From Syntrophothermus sp. UBA1445 (GTDB lineage: Bacteria; Bacillota; Syntrophomonadia; Syntrophomonadales; DTU052), in NCBI GenBank assembly GCA_002329495.1, contig DCTH01000195.1, positions 1-6,861 of the forward strand: 6,861 bases of DNA, written 5' to 3'. The position numbers and the translations under genes were made by a program. Below the pieces are notes generated by a model. That model saw only the letters and a program-made list of their open reading frames with translations, searched no databases and was not told the DNA's origin. This document shows positions 5,053-6,861 of the stretch, one piece after another. Numbering within the stretch: the stretch's first letter is position 1; the number at the start of each line of letters is the position of its first letter.

Positions 5053-5625
5053 TTATATAGTAATCACCTTGTCGGCAGCGGACACTCGCTCCAATATGGA
5101 ATACATATTACTGACCCGGCCAACCATCAGCTGATTCTTAAGATTATAGTAATCCAGGCAAGTCCCGCAGGATAGGATCTCAACCCCTGATTGTTCCAAT
5201 TCCAGCAGGTAATCCAGCACCTCTGAACCTTGTGAGGTCAAGGTCACCCCGCTGTTAATGAAGATCATTGTAGCCACTGTATCCTTCATTTGTGTCAGGG
5301 TATAGAGGAAACTCTTCATCAGAATCTTGCCCAGAGCATCGTCCCCACGCCCCATGTACTGACCGGTAATAAGAATAACTCCATCACTGTATTCGGCTTG
5401 ATCCGGTCGGGGTCCAGTTTTCTCAATATGAATATGATAGTCCTTGCCCTGTTGTTCTACCTCAACATTGTAGCCCAGCCCCTGGGCCAAACGACTGACA
5501 TTCTCCAAGGCCGCCTCATTATCCACTATAGTGGTCACTGACTCTCCCCCCGTCTCGAGAGCTTTCTTGGTCAGGATAACCGGTTGGGGGCAGGAGAGTC
5601 CCCGGGCATCAATATGGTCCTGCAT
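5053..5625 (-). CDS. yedF: YedF, selenium-metabolism sulfurtransferase-like protein
   Basis: This is a two-domain cytoplasmic protein of 190 residues. Residues 1-70 form a TusA/SirA-like domain with the signature IDARGLSCPQPVILTKKAL, where Cys12 of the CPQP motif is the expected persulfide or perselenide carrier. Residues about 80-190 form a DsrE-like domain with a second conserved motif, CGTCLDYY (Cys153 and Cys156). This fusion is the selenium-metabolism YedF family, which co-occurs with selenophosphate synthetase. Its reaction is not proven; handling of reactive selenium or sulfur for SelD is a reasonable inference. The ATG at 5625-5623 immediately follows the selD stop (TAA then ATG with no gap). 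Its ribosome binding site AGGGGTGAG lies in the end of selD, so the two are almost certainly co-translated. Confidence 0.92.
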   Translation of the reverse strand: MQDHIDARGLSCPQPVILTKKALETGGESVTTIVDNEAALENVSRLAQGLGYNVEVEQQGKDYHIHIEKTGPRPDQAEYSDGVILITGQYMGRGDDALGKILMKSFLYTLTQMKDTVATMIFINSGVTLTSQGSEVLDYLLELEQSGVEILSCGTCLDYYNLKNQLMVGRVSNMYSILERVSAADKVITI

Positions 5626-6675
5626 TTACTCACCCCTTGCTACTCTAATATGTCCTGATCCGGCCTTCTTGACCTGGCCGATCAGGGTCAGTCCGACTGC
5701 TTTATTCCGAGCCACCCGCTCCAGCTCAGGGCTCCTCTCAGGGTCGACCGCCATCAGCAGTCCGCCCGAGGTTTCCGGGGAATACATAAGATCTAAGCGG
5801 GTTCTGTCCACCCCACCTGTCACTTCGACCCTTCCCTGCAGGTGATCCCGGTTAGCATACGCCCCGGCGGGAATGAGTCCCATGACGGCCAGATCCTCGA
5901 CCCCATTCAATAGAGGAAGCTTGCCCGCCCACAGTTCAATCTGTACCTGACTGGCGGCGGCCATTTCCATCGCATGACCGAGGAGACCGAAACCAGTTAT
6001 GTCGGTGGCCGCATTGACCCCTACCTCCATCATAACGTCTCGCGCGGTTTTGTTCAGCTGGGACATTGAATGAACCGTAAGATCAATCAGCTCTTCCGAG
6101 GCCATTTCGCCTTTGATCGCTGTAGTCACGATACCTGTTCCCAGTGGTTTGGTCATATACAGCAGGTCACCCACCTTAGCCCCCCGGTTGGATACAACCT
6201 TCCCGGGATCAATCACCCCGGTAACCGAAAGGCCGTATTTGGGTTCCTGGTCATCCACCGTATGGCCCCCCACCAACACCGCACCGGCTTCTTCGATCTT
6301 GGCAAGGCCTCCTCTTATTATCGCCTGCAGGACCGAAACATCCAGACATTCTGGGAAACAGACGATATTCATAGCTGTTAATGGTTCCCCTCCCATGGCA
6401 TATACATCGCTTAAGGCGTTGGCCGCAGCAATCTGCCCAAACAGGTAGGGATCATCAACCATGGGAGTAAAAAAATCCACCGTCTGAATCAATGCCGTCT
6501 GCTCCGATAGTTTAAAAACACCTGCATCATCAGCGTGTTCAAACCCGACCAGCAACCTGGGATCTGGCCTAAACTTTATTCCGGCTAAAACTTGGCTCAG
6601 GGTCCCCGGACCCAATTTAGCCGCTCAGCCGGAAGCTCTGACCATCTGGGTCAGCTTCAGTTGATCCCCAGTCAA
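5626..6675 (-). CDS. selD: Selenide, water dikinase (selenophosphate synthetase), selenocysteine-containing
   Basis: SelD makes selenophosphate from selenide, ATP and water, the selenium donor for selenocysteine and modified tRNA. The 349-residue product needs read-through of an in-frame TGA at 6627-6625 as selenocysteine. The N-terminus is then KLTQMVRASGU17AAK20LGPGTL. U17 and K20 align by number with catalytic Cys17 and Lys20 of E. coli SelD. Other visible parts are DDAGV (Asp49-Asp50), TVDFFTP (Asp67), ALSDVYAMGG (Asp90), VGGHTVDD and DITGFGLLGH (Asp225), the nucleotide and metal residues of the family. TTG at 6675-6673 is chosen because GGAGG lies just upstream, the preceding gene ends only 17 nt before, and the LTQ motif must be included. 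A TTG at 6615 downstream of the TGA would drop the active site. A SECIS-like hairpin follows the TGA. Confidence 0.95.
6582..6627 (-). promoter_or_regulatory. Bacterial SECIS element with UGA selenocysteine codon of selD
   Basis: The UGA occupies 6627-6625. Eleven nucleotides later, GGGTC (6613-6609) pairs with GACCC (6604-6600) around a CGGG loop, placing the apical loop 16 nt after the UGA, inside the range known for bacterial SECIS elements. An outer perfect 8-bp stem CGGCTAAA/TTTAGCCG (6623-6616 with 6589-6582) closes the structure. The hairpin lies wholly inside coding sequence, as in bacteria. The G-rich loop suits SelB recognition, though the loop rules are loose. Folding was done by eye. 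Confidence 0.8.
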
Positions 6676-6692
6676 TTGTCCTCCCCCCCTGT

Positions 6693-6861
6693 CTATTCAA
6701 ACTTTTGCATGAATGAGCGATATGCCTTGTAAGTAGCGTAGATATCGGACTTGGCTGCTACTTCAAACGGTGAATGCATTCCCAGTAAAGCCACACCGCA
6801 ATCCACCACATCCATCCCGTACCGGGACAGAAAATGGGCCACCGTGCCGCCGCCGCCCTGA
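6693..6861 (-). CDS. M18 family aminopeptidase, C-terminal end (partial)
   Basis: Only the last 55 codons are present; the start lies beyond the window. The fragment reads QGGGGTVAHFLSRYGMDVVD, then CGVALLGMHSPFEV, and ends DIYATYKAYRSFMQKFE before TAG. This matches the C-terminus of M18 metallo-aminopeptidases. The GGGGT turn and the MHSPFE segment carry active-site residues, its His being the expected zinc ligand. These are cytoplasmic enzymes that remove N-terminal residues from peptides. The stop is 17 nt before the selD start with no room for a promoter, so selD and yedF are probably transcribed with it. Whether the pairing has a selenium-related meaning cannot be told from this fragment. 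Confidence 0.88.
   Translation of the reverse strand, partial: QGGGGTVAHFLSRYGMDVVDCGVALLGMHSPFEVAAKSDIYATYKAYRSFMQKFE

Noticed and set aside
6070..6448. Overlapping plus-strand open frames opposite selD
   Set aside because: Both are antisense to conserved selD sequence, with low-complexity Pro/Ser/Thr-rich translations and no initiation signal.
5626..6615. selD beginning at the TTG at 6615, or selD as a pseudogene with a nonsense mutation at 6625-6627
   Set aside because: That start would remove the catalytic residue and Lys20 and lacks a ribosome binding site. The reading frame upstream of the TGA is conserved SelD sequence and a SECIS-like hairpin follows, so recoding is the better explanation.
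1..6861. Mobile element, CRISPR array, toxin-antitoxin pair or phage genes
   Set aside because: No transposase, integrase, regularly spaced repeats or toxin-like small gene pair is seen. All genes are co-oriented housekeeping types with tight spacing.

Overview
The window is a gene-dense piece of what looks like a Clostridia-class Firmicutes chromosome (Peptococcales- or Syntrophomonadales-like). The grounds are the gene content and order (DUF951, rpsF-ssb-rpsR, MazG-like, YybS/DUF2232, rplI, purA), strong AGGAGG-type ribosome binding sites, sigma-A promoters with 17-bp spacers, moderate GC, and a selenocysteine-containing SelD next to yedF. Every gene lies on the minus strand, so transcription runs from high to low coordinates. 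The species cannot be fixed from the sequence.

In transcription order: (1) 6861-5053 is a selenium block. It holds the C-terminal end of an M18-type aminopeptidase, then selD (selenide, water dikinase), then yedF (TusA-like plus DsrE-like selenium-metabolism protein). selD carries an in-frame TGA at codon 17, the position of the catalytic Cys in E. coli SelD, and a stem-loop directly downstream fits a bacterial SECIS. It is best read as a selenoprotein, so the gene runs 6675-5626; a conventional ORF call would lose the first 20 codons. (2) 5052-4421 holds two small proteins: a zinc-ribbon-like DUF951 protein and an unrecognised protein of about 71 residues. (3) 4417-3312 is the rpsF-ssb-rpsR operon. 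It has a clear promoter, a folded leader resembling the S6:S18 autoregulatory RNA motif, and a strong intrinsic terminator. (4) 3256-1507 is a tightly overlapping trio, MazG-like / YybS-like membrane protein / rplI. (5) 1468-111 is purA with its own promoter. (6) 108-1 is a tRNA-Val(CAC) with a near-consensus promoter, cut by the window edge.

Most of this is housekeeping: translation (S6, S18, L9, tRNA-Val), replication and repair (SSB), purine synthesis (PurA), and selenophosphate supply (SelD/YedF). I see no mobile element, CRISPR array, toxin system or other exotic cassette. The points worth a second look are the recoded TGA with its SECIS, the rpsF leader RNA, a CAATTG element shared by two promoter spacers, the small unknown gene upstream of rpsF, and the absence of gdpP and dnaB from places where related genomes often carry them.
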